From: Candidatus Rokuibacteriota bacterium
GTDB taxonomy: Bacteria > Methylomirabilota > Methylomirabilia > Rokubacteriales > CSP1-6
DNA length: 42,184 nt
Assembly (NCBI GenBank): GCA_030647435.1
Contig: JAUSJX010000013.1
Location: forward strand, 1-42,184
Direction: 5' to 3'
This document shows positions 25,792 through 34,343 of the stretch, in pieces. A program made the position numbers and the translations under genes. Position 1 is the stretch's first letter. The number at the start of each line of letters is the position of its first letter. The notes beneath the pieces are model-generated. The model saw only the letters and a list, made by a program, of their open reading frames with translations. It did not search any database and was not told the origin of the DNA.

Positions 25792-27276
25792 TCAATGGGC
25801 CGGGCGCTTGGCCTGCGCCGCCTTCATGGCCTCCGCGAACGCGCCGCTTCCGGGGCCGCTCATCCCGTACTCTCCATACGAGGATCCGCCGAGGGCATAG
25901 GCCGTCTCCGAGTGCTGCGAGAGGTCGAGCCCCGCCATCTCGTCGTCCTCGCTAACGCGAAGGCCCATGACGGCGTCGAGCACCTTGAGGATGACCACTG
26001 TCATCACGAAGCCCAGCACGAGCGTCGCGCCGACCGCCACGACCTGCTTCCAGAGCTGTCCCGGATCGCCATAGAGGAGCCCGTTGGCCCCCGCGTCGTT
26101 GACGGTCTTGGTCGCGAAGATCCCGGTGGCGAGCGCCCCCCAGGTGCCGCCGACGCCGTGCACGCCGACGACGTCGAGCGAGTCGTCGTAGCCGAGCTTG
26201 GTCTTGAGGTTGCAGGCCGTGTAGCAGAGGACCCCGGCGAGCCCCCCGATGACCAGCGCGGCCATGGGCGTGACGAACCCGGCGGCCGGCGTGATCGCCA
26301 CCAGGCCCGCCACGGCGCCCGAGGCGGCGCCCAGCACCGTCGGCTTGCCCCGCGAGCTCCACTCGGTCAGCATCCAGCCGAGCGCAGCCGCCGCGGCGGC
26401 CGTGTTGGTGGTGGTGAAGGCGTGGGCGGCGAGGCCATTAGCGCCGAGCGCGCTCCCCGCGTTGAAGCCGAACCACCCGAACCAGAGCAGGCTCGCGCCC
26501 ATCACCGTCAAGGGCAGGTTGTGGGGCGGCATCGGCTGCTGGCCATAGCCCTTACGCTTGCCGATGACCAGGACGGCCGCCAGCGCCGAGACGCCCGAGG
26601 AAATATGGACGACGGTGCCGCCCGCGAAATCCAGCGCCCCGAGCTTGTGGAGCCAGCCGCCGTCGCCCCAGACCCAGTGCGCCAGCGGGTCATAGACCAG
26701 GGTCGCCCATGCCAGAACGAAGACGATGAAGGTCGAGAACTTCTTACGCTCGGCGAAGGCACCGGTGATGAGAGCCGGCGTGATGACGGCGAACATCATC
26801 TGGAAGAGCATGAACGCCTGGTGCGGGATGGTGGCAGCGTACGCCGGGTTGGGCTCGGCGCCGACGCCGCGCAGACCGACCCACTCGAGCCCCCCGATGT
26901 TGCCGCCCTTGTCGGGCCCGATCGCCAGGCTGTAGCCCCAGAGCACCCACTGGACCGAAATCAGCGCCAGAATGATGAAGCTTTGCATCAGGGTCCCGAG
27001 CGCGTTCTTCTGCCTGACCATGCCGCCGTAGAAGAGCGCGAGCCCGGGCGCCGTCATGAGGAGTACGAGGGCCGAGGACATCAACACCCATGCGGTGTCC
27101 CCGGTGTCGATCTTCGGAGCCGGCGCCCCAGGGGCGCCGGCCGTGGTAGGAGCGGCGGCGGCCGCGGCGGGAGCCGGCGGAGCGGCCGCCGGGGCCTGGG
27201 CGAAGACCGGGCCGGCAGCGCACAGACCCAGGACCGCCATCAGCAGGATGAGCAAGAATACCCGGGACGTTCTCAT
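25792..27276 (-). CDS. amtB: Ammonium transporter AmtB
   Basis: The 494-residue protein has a signal peptide (VFLLILLMAVLGLCAAGPVFAQ) and an Ala/Pro-rich linker of about 35 residues. The 11-helix Amt core follows. Hallmarks are FYGGMVRQKNALGT, the first pore histidine in GGTVVHISSGVSAL, GWFGFNAGSALGANG, and the second pore histidine in VVGVHGVGGTWGALATG. It conducts ammonium and is normally blocked by the PII protein encoded just upstream. The ATG at 27276 follows GAGG by five bases. Confidence 0.97.
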   Translation of the reverse strand: MRTSRVFLLILLMAVLGLCAAGPVFAQAPAAAPPAPAAAAAAPTTAGAPGAPAPKIDTGDTAWVLMSSALVLLMTAPGLALFYGGMVRQKNALGTLMQSFIILALISVQWVLWGYSLAIGPDKGGNIGGLEWVGLRGVGAEPNPAYAATIPHQAFMLFQMMFAVITPALITGAFAERKKFSTFIVFVLAWATLVYDPLAHWVWGDGGWLHKLGALDFAGGTVVHISSGVSALAAVLVIGKRKGYGQQPMPPHNLPLTVMGASLLWFGWFGFNAGSALGANGLAAHAFTTTNTAAAAAALGWMLTEWSSRGKPTVLGAASGAVAGLVAITPAAGFVTPMAALVIGGLAGVLCYTACNLKTKLGYDDSLDVVGVHGVGGTWGALATGIFATKTVNDAGANGLLYGDPGQLWKQVVAVGATLVLGFVMTVVILKVLDAVMGLRVSEDDEMAGLDLSQHSETAYALGGSSYGEYGMSGPGSGAFAEAMKAAQAKRPAH

Positions 27277-27304
27277 TACGGCCTCGCCTCCCTGACCCTT
27301 GCCG

Positions 27305-27832
<528 letters not shown>

Positions 27833-28243
27833 TCAGTCGCGCCAGAGGGTCTCTTCGACTGCGCGGCGGGACTTGAGATTCGCGTCTGTCTCGACTGGTC
27901 GAGGCAGCGCGGCCTCGAGAGCGCTCCAGACATTGCGGAGGTCGGGGCTCTTCTGAGCCGGAAACACGCCCGGGATGGCGGGTGGGCTGTCCATGGTGAA
28001 CGTGCCCGAACAGACTATTACCGGGACCTTCAATCCGCGCCGCTCCATCTGGCGAAGGAAAGCCATGCCGTCGAGGTGAGGCATTCGGAGGTCGAGTACG
28101 ATGATATCCGGCCGCACCCGGTCGAGGGCCGCCAACGCGTCGAGCCCGTCCACCGCCTCGAAGACTTCGAAGTCTCCCTCGAAGCCCATCCGATACAGAG
28201 CCCGCCAAGCCGGATCGTCGTCGACCACCAGCATCTTCATCAT
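27833..28243 (-). CDS. Stand-alone CheY-like receiver protein
   Basis: The 136-residue single-domain response regulator opens MMKMLVVDDDPAWR, has the phospho-acceptor Asp in DIIVLDLRMPHLDG and the Ser in VIVCSG. The following Lys is in AQKSPD. A tail of about 20 residues rich in charge (LKSRRAVEETLWRD) follows. There is no output domain, so it probably acts through protein contacts or as a phosphate sink for the nearby kinases. The second ATG pair (28243) follows GGGAGG by eight bases. It has its own sigma-54 promoter match. Confidence 0.8.
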   Translation of the reverse strand: MMKMLVVDDDPAWRALYRMGFEGDFEVFEAVDGLDALAALDRVRPDIIVLDLRMPHLDGMAFLRQMERRGLKVPVIVCSGTFTMDSPPAIPGVFPAQKSPDLRNVWSALEAALPRPVETDANLKSRRAVEETLWRD

Positions 28244-28269
28244 CGGCGCCACCTCCCGTGCGCCCTAAA

Positions 28270-28285
28270 TGCAATCTGGGGGCCC
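28270..28285 (-). promoter_or_regulatory. Sigma-54 promoter of the CheY-like gene
   Basis: The minus strand reads GGGCCCCCAGATTGCA: GGC, C6 and TTGCA match with the correct 12-bp GG-to-GC spacing. The predicted start near 28259 leaves a 16-base leader carrying GGGAGG. Confidence 0.5.
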
Positions 28286-28323
28286 GGCGGGGAGGGGTCG
28301 ATTATCAGGCACTTAGGGACCCA

Positions 28324-28366
28324 GTGTCAGCGAAGACGTCACCGGCGTGACGGTAGAGCCTGACAC
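28324..28366. promoter_or_regulatory. Nested palindrome, probable activator site
   Basis: GTGTCAG (28324-28330) and CTGACAC (28360-28366) form an outer inverted repeat. CGTCAC-CGGC-GTGACG (28337-28352) forms a perfect inner one with almost the same centre. It sits about 65-107 bases upstream of the predicted sigma-54 start and 23 bases after the NtrC-like gene. It could be an enhancer for that activator, or its terminator. Confidence 0.45.
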
Positions 28367-28388
28367 CGTCGAGGATCGAACGTTCGCC

Positions 28389-29744
28389 CTAGGTGCGCCG
28401 CTGGGGGATGTTGTGGCGGCGCATCTTCGAATACAGAGTGGGCCGGCGAAGGCCCAGAATGGCCGCCGCCGCTTGCTTGTTCCACCCCGTCGATTCGAGC
28501 GCGCGCACTATCGAGAGACGCTCGATCTCCTCGAGGGACCCGGCGGGCGGGATGGCAGTCAGGAGCGGTGCGCCGGCGTTGAGGGCTTCGGGCAGGTCGG
28601 CCGCCGTCACCTGACGCCCGCGGGCCACCAGCACGGCGCGCTCAATGACGTGCTCGAGCTCGCGCACGTTGCCGGGCCACATGTAGGACAGAAGCCGCCT
28701 GAACGCCTCGGGGTCTATCCCCTCCACCGGCCTGTTGTGCTTGAGCCGGAAGCGGTCGAAGAAGCCCTTCACGAGGAGGGGAATATCGTGGGCCTTCTCC
28801 CGGAGCGGCGGCAATTCCACCGTCACGGTGTTGATTCGGAAGTAGAGGTCCTGTCTCAGAGAGCCGTCGCGGACCGCGGCCTCGGGGTCGCGGTTCGTCG
28901 AGGAAATGAGCCGGAAATCGACGGGCACGGCGCGGCTGCCGCCCAGGCGCCGCACGCTCCGGTCTTCCAGCACGCGCAGGAGCTTGGCCTGGAGGTCCGG
29001 CGGCATCTCCGTGATCTCGTCGAGGAGGAGAGAGCCCTTGTGGGCCTCCTCGAGGAGGCCCGGCCGGTCCGAGGTGGCGCCCGTGAAGGCGCCCTTGACG
29101 TGCCCGAAGAGTTCGGACTCGATGAGATCCTTCGGCAGCGCGGCGCAGTTGATCTTGATCAGGGGCCCCTGGGCGCGCGGGCTCTTGGCGTGGACGGCGT
29201 TGGCGGCCAGCTCCTTGCCCGTGCCGCTCTCTCCCACGATAAAGACGTTGGCGTCGGACGCGGCGACCGAGTCGAGCAGCTCGAACACGCGCCGCATGGT
29301 GGGCGAGCCTCCGAGCATCTCGCCGTACCCCATCTGCTCCGCGAGCTGCCGCTTCAGGTCAGAGGTCTCGGCCAGGAGTCCCCGCCGCTCGAGCGCCTTG
29401 CCGAGCAGGGTCAGCATCTCGGCCGAGTCGAAGGGCTTGGTCACGAAGTAGAAGGCGCCTTCCTTGGTCGCCTCCACGGCCTTCGAGATCGAGCCGTGGC
29501 CCGTCATGATGATGACCTCGATGTCGGGGTCGCGACTCTTGAGCAGCCTCAGGAGACCGATGCCGTCGCCGTCGGGCAGAACGAGGTCCACGAGCGCCAC
29601 GGAGAAGTCGCGGCCGTCCAGGCGCGCGGCCGCCTCAGCCGTGCTCACCGCTGTTTCCACGACGTAGCCTTCGCGTTCGAGAATGAGCCGCAGGCCCTCC
29701 GCGATCGCGGGCTCGTCGTCAACAACCAGCACAACCGGCTTCAT
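28389..29744 (-). CDS. NtrC-class sigma-54-dependent response regulator
   Basis: The 451-residue activator has a receiver with Asp53 (ALVDLVLPDGDG) and Lys in VTKPFD. The AAA+ domain carries Walker A GESGTGKE (171-178), the sigma-54-contacting GAFTGA loop (218-223), Walker B SLLLDE and the arginine-finger region. A C-terminal Fis-type helix-turn-helix follows (WNKQAAAAILGLRRPTLYSKMRRH). All parts needed to activate sigma-54 promoters are present. It follows two kinase genes. Whether it is the NtrC of nitrogen control or a separate regulator cannot be told from the sequence. Confidence 0.93.
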   Translation of the reverse strand: MKPVVLVVDDEPAIAEGLRLILEREGYVVETAVSTAEAAARLDGRDFSVALVDLVLPDGDGIGLLRLLKSRDPDIEVIIMTGHGSISKAVEATKEGAFYFVTKPFDSAEMLTLLGKALERRGLLAETSDLKRQLAEQMGYGEMLGGSPTMRRVFELLDSVAASDANVFIVGESGTGKELAANAVHAKSPRAQGPLIKINCAALPKDLIESELFGHVKGAFTGATSDRPGLLEEAHKGSLLLDEITEMPPDLQAKLLRVLEDRSVRRLGGSRAVPVDFRLISSTNRDPEAAVRDGSLRQDLYFRINTVTVELPPLREKAHDIPLLVKGFFDRFRLKHNRPVEGIDPEAFRRLLSYMWPGNVRELEHVIERAVLVARGRQVTAADLPEALNAGAPLLTAIPPAGSLEEIERLSIVRALESTGWNKQAAAAILGLRRPTLYSKMRRHNIPQRRT

Positions 29745-29773
29745 GGCACCACCAGCACAACCGGCTTCATGGC
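29725..29773. repeat. 23-bp direct repeat at the kinase/regulator junction
   Basis: The same 23 bases occur at 29725-29747 and 29751-29773 (period 26). Each contains the regulator's ATG and first codons (MKPVVLV). The duplication places a spare start codon 26 bases upstream, in another frame. Confidence 0.9.
29741..29770 (-). CDS. Nine-codon leader ORF between kinase and NtrC-like genes
   Basis: The duplicated start gives a 9-codon ORF (MKPVVLVVP). Its ATG overlaps the kinase stop as ATGA, and its own TGA overlaps the regulator ATG, also as ATGA. Ribosomes could step from kinase to leader to regulator. It is a by-product of the 26-bp duplication; whether it is translated is unknown. Confidence 0.35.
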   Translation of the reverse strand: MKPVVLVVP

Positions 29774-31239
29774 GCCCCCAGCGGCAGGAGCACCCGCGCC
29801 TGCGTGCCCCGCCCGAGCTGGCTCCGGATGTCCATGCGTCCCCCGTGCTGCTCCACGACGGTGCGCGCGATGGCCATGCCGAGACCGGTGCCGCTGTCCT
29901 TGGTGGTGAAGAAGAGATCGAAGACGCGCGCGCGCGTCTCCTCGGACATGCCGCAGCCCGTGTCCTCCACCACCGCCTCGACGAGTCCCCGCTCTGCTGG
30001 GCGCGTGCGCAGCGTCAGCGTTCCCCCCGCCTCCATGGCCTCGAGCGCGTTGACGATGAGGTTGAGGAAAACCTTGCGGATCTCGCGGGGATCGAGCGCG
30101 GCCTGCGGAAGCGCCGGGTCGAGCTCGAACACCACGCGGATCTCCTTGCCCGCCACGCGGGCCTGGGCAAGGGCGAGGCAGGACTCCAGCAGGCCGTTGA
30201 CATTGGTGGGAACGCGCCGCAAAGACCCCGGCCGGCCGAACTGGGTGATCTCGCGAACCAGGTCGGTCATGTGGTCCACTTCGCGGCTGATCTTGCCGGC
30301 CACCTCGGAGCCCTCGGTGTCCCCGGCCTTGCCGAGCCTGTGCTCGAGATACTCGGCGAAGAGCTTGAGGCCGCCCAGCGGATTCCGGAGCTCGTGCGCC
30401 ACCTGGGCAGCCATGCGCCCGAGCGCCGCCAGTGCGCCGCTTCTCAGGCGCTCCAGCTCCCGCGTATTCTTGAGCGCCACCGCGGCTTGCGAGGAGAAGA
30501 TCGCGAGCAGGTCGAGGTCGTCCGCCGTCGGCTCCACCCGTGTCTCAACTACGAGCGCGCCGGCGGCCCCGCCGCCAACGAACAGCGGAGCGCCCAGCAG
30601 CACCCGCCCGTCGGCGTCGGCCACCGCGGCGGGGATCTTCCGCTCGATCACTGCCTCCGCCGTCTTGGCGAGCTGGTCGATGGAGCCGGGCGCGGCACCG
30701 GCGCTGGCCATGGGCACGAGGCGGCCCTCTTCGAGCAAGAAGACCACGGCCCTTTCGGCCTCGGTCGCCTCGACCGTGGCGTGCGCGATCGCGTCGAGGA
30801 CGCGCTCCATGGTGCCGGAGGATCCCAGCGCTTCGCCCACGGACTTCAACAGCGTCCGGTCGCGGGTCCACCGGCGCGCGGACAGCGCGCGGCCGACCTT
30901 GCCGCGCAGCTCCTCGGGCACGAAGGGCTTCGTCAGATAGTCGAAGGCGCCCTGCCGCACGGCTTCGACCGCGTTGTCGATGGTGCCATGCGCGGTCATG
31001 ATGAGCACGGGCAGGCGTGGCTGGCGCTCGTGCGCGGCCTCCATCAGCTTGAGGCCGTTGACGGGCTCCATGCGCAGGTCGAAGAGCGCCACGTCGAAGC
31101 CGCGGTCGTCGAGGAGCGTGACGGCCTCCCCGTAGTTCCTCGCGAGCGTCACGTCGAGCCCCATGGATTGCAGCCGCATCTCCAGGACCTCGAGGATGTC
31201 CGGATCATCGTCTACGACCAGCGCGCGCGCGGCCTTCAC
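29767..31239 (-). CDS. Soluble REC-GAF-histidine kinase
   Basis: The 490-residue cytoplasmic protein has an N-terminal receiver (Asp54 in VALFDLRMEP, Lys in LTKPF), a GAF-like sensor (about 130-260) and a HisKA domain with H box QVAHELRNPLGG (His282). The ATPase has N (LNLIVNALEAM), G1 (DTGCGMS) and G2 (GTGLGMAIART) boxes. The H box and NtrB-like ATPase suit a partner of the NtrC-class regulator encoded next. The receiver may take phosphate from the upstream membrane kinase, making a phosphorelay. The start overlaps the upstream kinase stop as ATGA. Confidence 0.88.
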   Translation of the reverse strand: MKAARALVVDDDPDILEVLEMRLQSMGLDVTLARNYGEAVTLLDDRGFDVALFDLRMEPVNGLKLMEAAHERQPRLPVLIMTAHGTIDNAVEAVRQGAFDYLTKPFVPEELRGKVGRALSARRWTRDRTLLKSVGEALGSSGTMERVLDAIAHATVEATEAERAVVFLLEEGRLVPMASAGAAPGSIDQLAKTAEAVIERKIPAAVADADGRVLLGAPLFVGGGAAGALVVETRVEPTADDLDLLAIFSSQAAVALKNTRELERLRSGALAALGRMAAQVAHELRNPLGGLKLFAEYLEHRLGKAGDTEGSEVAGKISREVDHMTDLVREITQFGRPGSLRRVPTNVNGLLESCLALAQARVAGKEIRVVFELDPALPQAALDPREIRKVFLNLIVNALEAMEAGGTLTLRTRPAERGLVEAVVEDTGCGMSEETRARVFDLFFTTKDSGTGLGMAIARTVVEQHGGRMDIRSQLGRGTQARVLLPLGAP

Positions 31240-32672
31240 CGCTCGCCCCCTGCCGATGCGGCCCCGACCGGGGGCGCGACGTCCTTAGGCAGGCGCACGA
31301 GGAAGCGGCTCCCCCGCCCCTCCTCGGACTCGACCTGGATGCGCCCGCCGTGCGCCTCGACGAGCCCCTTCACGATGGCGAGCCCCAGTCCGGAGCCTCC
31401 GCGTCCCCTGTGGGCCTGCTTGTACGGGTCGAAGATGCGCGGGAGGTCCGTCGCCGGAATGCCGATGCCCGTGTCCTCGACCGCGATCTCGAGCTCGGGA
31501 CCCAAGTCGGTCAGTCTGACCGTCACCGCAGCCCCGTGTGGCGTGAACTTGATGGCATTGCCGACCAGGTTGACGACCACGCGGAGCAACCGGTCCTCGT
31601 CGCCCTGCAGCGCGAAATCCGAGCCGCTGGTGGCGCGCCCGAGGACCAGGCCCTTGTCCTCGACCTGCGGGCGCAGCTCCTCGAGCGCGCGCACGACGAC
31701 CTTCTCCATGTCCACCGCGCGGCGCTCGAGCGGGAGCAGGCGCGCGCGGAGGCGCGAGTGCTCGAGCACCTGGTTCACGAGCCGAAGGAGCCGATCCGAG
31801 CTCGCGGCGATGATGTCCACCAATCGCGCCTGCTTGGCCGTGAGCGGCCCCTGCACGCGATCGAGCAGCAGATGGGTCGCCTCCTTGACCGAGGTGAGCG
31901 GCGTTCGCAGCTCGTGCGATATGTGCGAGAAGAACTCCTCCTTGAGGTGGTCCACCTCGCGAAGGCGCAGAGCCATGCGGTTGAAGGAGCGCGCCAGCTC
32001 CCCGATTTCGTCGCGGCTCGTCACGGGAAGCGGATGCGTGAAGGAGCCGTCGGCCACCTGGGTCGTGGCGATCGAGAGCCGGCGGAGCGAACGCCTGAGG
32101 TGCACGGCCAGGAAGGCCGTCGTCGCGAGCGCTGCCGCCAGGCTCGCCAGGAGAGCCCAGAACACGGTGTTCCACGTGTGTCCCTCGAGCTGCCGCGCTT
32201 CGAGCTGGGCTTCCTCGAGCGCGCCGTACGTGGCGCCCAGCATCCGGTCGAGGTACGCCCCCGTGCGGTCGGCCGCGAAGCGCCGCTCGGCGTCGAGGCC
32301 GGGCCCCATCGCCGCGAGCCGACGGTAGATGGCAAAGGCGACCATCGCTTCCTGGTGCTGCGACCGCTCCTCCTCACTGCTGAGGAAGGAGCGCGAGAGG
32401 TCGAAGTCCTTGGCTATCCGTGCGGCGCGATCGTTCCAGGCCCTTTGCGCAGGCTCCGCCGCGGCCGGCCTGGCGTCCATCTCGGTCCGCGTGAGACCGC
32501 CCAGCTGCTCGCGCAGCGAGGTGCCCATCCGAAGGGCCGGCAGAGACTGAGTCGCCATGCCTCGATTGACGTCGACCAACCGGCTGATGGCCAGCAGGCT
32601 CCAGGTGGCGACCCCAACCAGCGCCACGATGACGAGCGCCGAAGTCATGAACACCTTGTAGGGCAACCGCAT
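31236..32672 (-). CDS. Membrane sensor histidine kinase (HAMP type)
   Basis: The 478-residue kinase has TM1 (about 8-28), a helical periplasmic four-helix-bundle-like sensor of about 140 residues, TM2 (about 169-190), HAMP (191-243) and an H box FFSHISHELRTPLTS with His253. N (VVNLVGNAIKFTP), G1 (DTGIGIP) and G2 (GSGLGLAIVKG) boxes follow. The ATG at 32672 follows GGGAG by five bases. It is the first gene of the signalling operon. The ligand is unknown. Confidence 0.88.
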   Translation of the reverse strand: MRLPYKVFMTSALVIVALVGVATWSLLAISRLVDVNRGMATQSLPALRMGTSLREQLGGLTRTEMDARPAAAEPAQRAWNDRAARIAKDFDLSRSFLSSEEERSQHQEAMVAFAIYRRLAAMGPGLDAERRFAADRTGAYLDRMLGATYGALEEAQLEARQLEGHTWNTVFWALLASLAAALATTAFLAVHLRRSLRRLSIATTQVADGSFTHPLPVTSRDEIGELARSFNRMALRLREVDHLKEEFFSHISHELRTPLTSVKEATHLLLDRVQGPLTAKQARLVDIIAASSDRLLRLVNQVLEHSRLRARLLPLERRAVDMEKVVVRALEELRPQVEDKGLVLGRATSGSDFALQGDEDRLLRVVVNLVGNAIKFTPHGAAVTVRLTDLGPELEIAVEDTGIGIPATDLPRIFDPYKQAHRGRGGSGLGLAIVKGLVEAHGGRIQVESEEGRGSRFLVRLPKDVAPPVGAASAGGER

Positions 32673-32705
32673 GGTATCTCCCAACCTAGCACAGCCCTCC
32701 CCAAA

Positions 32706-32723
32706 GCGTCACCAGACTGACAC
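32706..32723. promoter_or_regulatory. Dyad upstream of the kinase operon
   Basis: On the minus strand GTGTCA-N6-TGACGC is an inverted repeat (one mismatch) about 35-50 bases before the kinase ATG. Its GTGTCAG arm is the same as the outer arm of the nested palindrome at 28324-28366, so one regulator may bind both. Confidence 0.35.
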
Positions 32724-32897
32724 TCGCCCAGTTCACCTGCTTAGAGATCAAACTTTTACCCCAGATAATCAAGTTCTTAGGAGTTGCAACTTGCTATACC
32801 GCTCAAGGTGGGTCAATCGCCTTTTGAGACCGAGAAGACGCCCGGACCTTGTCCTTCCGGTTGACATGCTGGTCTCCTGACGGCGGTCGGCCTTGCC

Positions 32898-32926
32898 TTG
32901 ACAGGCCACCGGGTGGCGAGCAATAT
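32898..32926 (+). promoter_or_regulatory. Sigma-70-type promoter of the F420 gene run (leaderless)
   Basis: TTGACA (32898-32903) is followed after 17 bases by CAATAT (32921-32926). The predicted start falls near 32933, two bases before the ATG at 32935. That ATG has no Shine-Dalgarno sequence, so translation may be leaderless. Confidence 0.45.
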
Positions 32927-32934
32927 GGCCACCC

Positions 32935-33918
32935 ATGGACTTCGGCTTCGCCCTTCCCGGCCGCGGATCGCTTGCCACCCCCGAAATCGTGATCAAGCTT
33001 GCGCGCAAGGCGGACGAGCTCCGCTACTCGTCGATCTTCGTCACGGACCACGTCGTGATCCCGGCGAGCCAGAGCGCGCCCTATCCCTACTCTCCGACGG
33101 GCAAGTTCGCCGGCGACTGGCGGAACGGGTACCTCGAGCCGCTGACGCTGCTGAGCTACCTTGCCGGCGAGACGTCGCGCGTGAGGCTCGGGACGAGCGT
33201 GCTGGTCATCCCCTACCGCAATCCCGTGGTCACGGCCAAGATGCTGGCGACGCTGGATGTGCTCTCCGGAGGCCGCATCATCCTCGGGGCGGGCGTCGGC
33301 TGGTTCAAGGAGGAGTTCGAGGCGCTCCACGCCGAGCCGTTCGAGCGGCGCGGAGCGGTCACCGACGAGTATCTGCATCTCATGCGCGCGTGCTGGACCC
33401 GCGAGCCGGTGGACTGGCAGGGCGCCTTCTACGGTATGGGACCGGTCAGCGCCATGCCCAAGCCGCGGCAGAAGGGCGGCATCCCGATCTGGGTCGGCGG
33501 GCACACGGACGCCGCGCTGCGCCGGGCAGGCGAGCTCTCTGACGGATGGCATCCCATCGGCCTCAGGCCTCCCGCCATGCTGCTCCCGGAAGAGTACCGC
33601 GACAAGGTCGCCATCATCCGTGACTGGGCGCGGAAGGCCAGGCGTGATCCGAGGGCGATCACGCTGTCCTTCCGCTGCCCGCTGGAAGTGCTCCCGAAGC
33701 GCGCCAAGCCCGCGGGAGGCGAGCGGCAGCTCTTCCGGGGCACGGCCGCCGACGTGATCGGGGACCTCAAAGCCTACGAGGCGCTCGGCGTCACCCACTT
33801 CGTCTTCGACCCGGTCGCGCAGGACCTCCGGGGCTGGCTCGCCATCATGGAGCGTTTCGCCGAAGAGGTCCGCCCCCGGATGCGCGGCAGCTCGGGCCCT
33901 CGCCGGGTCACCGCATGA
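32935..33918 (+). CDS. LLM-class F420-dependent oxidoreductase
   Basis: The 327-residue luciferase-like TIM-barrel protein opens MDFGFALPGRGSLATPE. It contains SSIFVTDHVVIP, VRLGTSVLVIPYRNPV, LSGGRIILGAGVGWFKEEF and PIWVGGHTDAALRRAG. These are typical of F420-using LLM proteins. The substrate is unknown. It is first in a plus-strand run that includes all F420 biosynthesis genes, which supports F420 rather than FMN as cofactor. Confidence 0.88.
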   Translation: MDFGFALPGRGSLATPEIVIKLARKADELRYSSIFVTDHVVIPASQSAPYPYSPTGKFAGDWRNGYLEPLTLLSYLAGETSRVRLGTSVLVIPYRNPVVTAKMLATLDVLSGGRIILGAGVGWFKEEFEALHAEPFERRGAVTDEYLHLMRACWTREPVDWQGAFYGMGPVSAMPKPRQKGGIPIWVGGHTDAALRRAGELSDGWHPIGLRPPAMLLPEEYRDKVAIIRDWARKARRDPRAITLSFRCPLEVLPKRAKPAGGERQLFRGTAADVIGDLKAYEALGVTHFVFDPVAQDLRGWLAIMERFAEEVRPRMRGSSGPRRVTA

Positions 33919-34343
33919 GCGCCCTGCCGGTCGACGTGACCGAGTTCATCGCGAGCGCCCGTCTGGGCCGGCTCGCCACGGCGGACGGGGCGGGCCAGCC
34001 GCTGGTCGTGCCGTTTTGTTACGCATGGGACGGCGAGGCGCTCGTCTCGGCCATTGACGCCAAGCCCAAGCGCGCTGGTGACCTCAAGCGCGTGCGCAAC
34101 ATCCGCGAGAACCCCAAGGTCTCCGTCGTGATCGACCACTACGACGAGGACTGGCGCCGGCTCCGCTGGGTCATCATCCAAGGGCTCGCCGAGATCCTCA
34201 CGGCCGGGCACGATTTCGCCGCCGGCATCGACCTTCTCCTGTCGAAGTACCCTCAGTATCGCGGCATGGGGCTTTCGCGAGACCAGGGAACCATGATCAA
34301 GGTCAGGCCAGGGAAGGTCCTCCAGTGGCGCTACGCGAGCTAG
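33915..34343 (+). CDS. PPOX-class (split-barrel) probable F420-dependent protein
   Basis: The 142-residue split-barrel protein reads FIASARLGRLATADGAGQPLVVPFCYAWDGE. It contains KPKRAGDLKRVRNIRENPKVSVVIDHY, typical of the TIGR03668-like PPOX family. Relatives bind F420 or flavin and reduce small substrates. Its ATG overlaps the previous stop as ATGA. The reaction is unknown. Confidence 0.82.
   Translation: MSALPVDVTEFIASARLGRLATADGAGQPLVVPFCYAWDGEALVSAIDAKPKRAGDLKRVRNIRENPKVSVVIDHYDEDWRRLRWVIIQGLAEILTAGHDFAAGIDLLLSKYPQYRGMGLSRDQGTMIKVRPGKVLQWRYAS

Noticed and set aside
32683-32700. Sigma-54-like match (GG to GC 12 bp apart) before the membrane kinase gene
   Set aside because: The predicted start would leave about four bases before the ATG and remove its good GGGAG site, and the -12 part is weak.
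32780-32800. TTGCA-containing sequence in the kinase/LLM intergenic region resembling a -12 box
   Set aside because: The nearest GG is 13 rather than 12 bp from GC, which breaks the strict sigma-54 spacing.
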